Below are positions 63,612 to 64,000 of a stretch of 64,000 nt of DNA, in pieces; the first letter of the stretch is position 1; every line of letters starts with the position of its first letter. The notes beneath the pieces were generated by a model, which was not told where the DNA came from, ran no database searches, and saw only the letters and a program-made list of their open reading frames with translations. A program made the translations under genes and the position numbers. Origin of the DNA: Streptomyces sp. T12 (GTDB lineage Bacteria > Actinomycetota > Actinomycetes > Streptomycetales > Streptomycetaceae). The stretch lies in the NCBI RefSeq assembly GCF_028736035.1, contig NZ_CP117866.1, positions 4,278,001 to 4,342,000 on the forward strand, in the 5' to 3' direction.

Positions 63612-63649
63612 CGAAGGGGCCCTCCGCGCGCGCGTGGAGGGCCCCTTCG
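63612..63649. terminator. Bidirectional terminator hairpin
   Basis: CGAAGGGGCCCTCC pairs perfectly over 14 bp across an alternating GC loop, between the converging cyclo-ligase and penicillin-acylase-family genes. Confidence 0.8.
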
Positions 63650-63669
63650 GTCGTTCGACCGTCAGTGGG

Positions 63670-64000
63670 TCACGGCTTGAGCACCAGGGTGTCGCTCGTG
63701 CTCTCGTCGACCGCGCCGTCCGAGAAGGACCAGTCGAGCAGTTCGCCGTCGGCCCACTTGTCCGTCTGGTCGGTGTAGTGGGCGCTGTAGGCGTGCCCGG
63801 AGGCACCGGTGAGGTTGATCCACTTCGACTTGTCGAGGTCGCCGAGGTTGACCACCATCCGCATCGACGGCACCCAGACGACGCCGTAGCCGCCGGCGGC
63901 GTTCCAGCCCGAGGCGTTGACCGTGGCCTCGCCGCCGCTGAGCTTCCAGGGGCCGCGGTTGAGGACGTACTGCAGGAAGCCGGGGCCGTCGGTGCCGAGG
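63670..64000 (-). CDS. Penicillin acylase family protein, C-terminus (partial)
   Basis: Only the last 110 residues are in the window; the reading frame is open to its end at 64000. Conserved terminal blocks VVNLGDLDKSKW, LTGASGHAYSAHYTDQTDKWADGEL and STSDTLVLKP identify the Ntn-hydrolase family that cleaves amide side chains of beta-lactams or acyl-homoserine lactones. The catalytic N-terminal serine of the beta chain is outside. It is convergent with the cyclo-ligase. Confidence 0.85.
   Translation of the reverse strand, partial: LGTDGPGFLQYVLNRGPWKLSGGEATVNASGWNAAGGYGVVWVPSMRMVVNLGDLDKSKWINLTGASGHAYSAHYTDQTDKWADGELLDWSFSDGAVDESTSDTLVLKP

Overview
The window is about 72% G+C by inspection, with short intergenic gaps, many GTG starts, ATGA/GTGA stop-start overlaps and a predicted tRNA-Ala. 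Its gene content (an SsgA-like sporulation protein, protein O-mannosyltransferase, twin penicillin-binding proteins, CbiMN/Q/O, tricorn protease, a SepX-like divisome protein) is that of a Streptomyces core chromosome. From memory the order resembles S. coelicolor around SCO3145-SCO3185, which I could not check. I see no phage, insertion sequence, integrase or CRISPR array.

Layout. 0-12.3 kb, mostly minus strand: ABC-F ATPase, Tat-exported PGRP amidase, an orphan CvnA-like histidine kinase with a MHYT membrane sensor, then ispE-rsmA, an Rpf-like muralytic enzyme, tatD, a CxxC protein and rsmI. 12.3-18.4 kb: protein mannosyltransferase, a 72-aa secreted peptide, two tandem penicillin-binding proteins and ssgE, which makes this an envelope and sporulation segment. 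18.5-23.3 kb: an ECF-type Co/Ni transporter (CbiMN, CbiQ, CbiO) translationally coupled to ohrR, then ohr and a serine hydrolase. 23.3-32 kb: accessory-looking genes, including a TIR-domain membrane protein, a small multi-TM protein, HIT hydrolase, phosphoesterase, two methyltransferases, a secreted 93-aa protein, an EamA permease and YbaK.

32-43.4 kb: a divergent pair of very large secreted proteins. One is a 2,428-aa RHS/YD-repeat protein with an embedded ricin-type lectin and a 296-aa C-terminal tip of lower G+C. The other is a 1,178-aa DNRLRE/FG-GAP protein. A Crp-type operator lies between them. 43.5-50.3 kb: MMPL exporter, TetR repressor with two palindromes upstream, and a tricorn protease whose catalytic residues are intact. 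50.3-57.1 kb: a translationally coupled Baeyer-Villiger monooxygenase / hydrolase / short-chain dehydrogenase operon with a divergent MerR regulator, exonuclease III, a GNAT and an MFS exporter. 57.2-63.6 kb: tRNA-Ala(CGC) and then the actinobacterial divisome-associated block sepX/glpR - rimJ - mog - moaC - moeA/glp - galU with a divergent 5-formyl-THF cyclo-ligase. This is the same order as mycobacterial Rv0992c-Rv0996, except that two molybdopterin genes are inserted. The window ends inside a penicillin-acylase-family gene.

Three patterns cut across genes. (1) At least eleven genes have a TAnnnT -10 hexamer exactly 6-7 nt before the start codon and no ribosome-binding site, predicting leaderless mRNAs. 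(2) Three genes carry 14-17-bp tandem repeats placed on their stop codons. (3) Perfect 9-14-bp hairpins lie at most operon ends and between convergent genes. The strongest candidates for new biology are the RHS tip, the TIR/multi-TM neighbourhood, the orphan MHYT-kinase pair with a perfect 17-bp palindrome, and the stop-codon repeats. All coordinates and base counts were made by eye.
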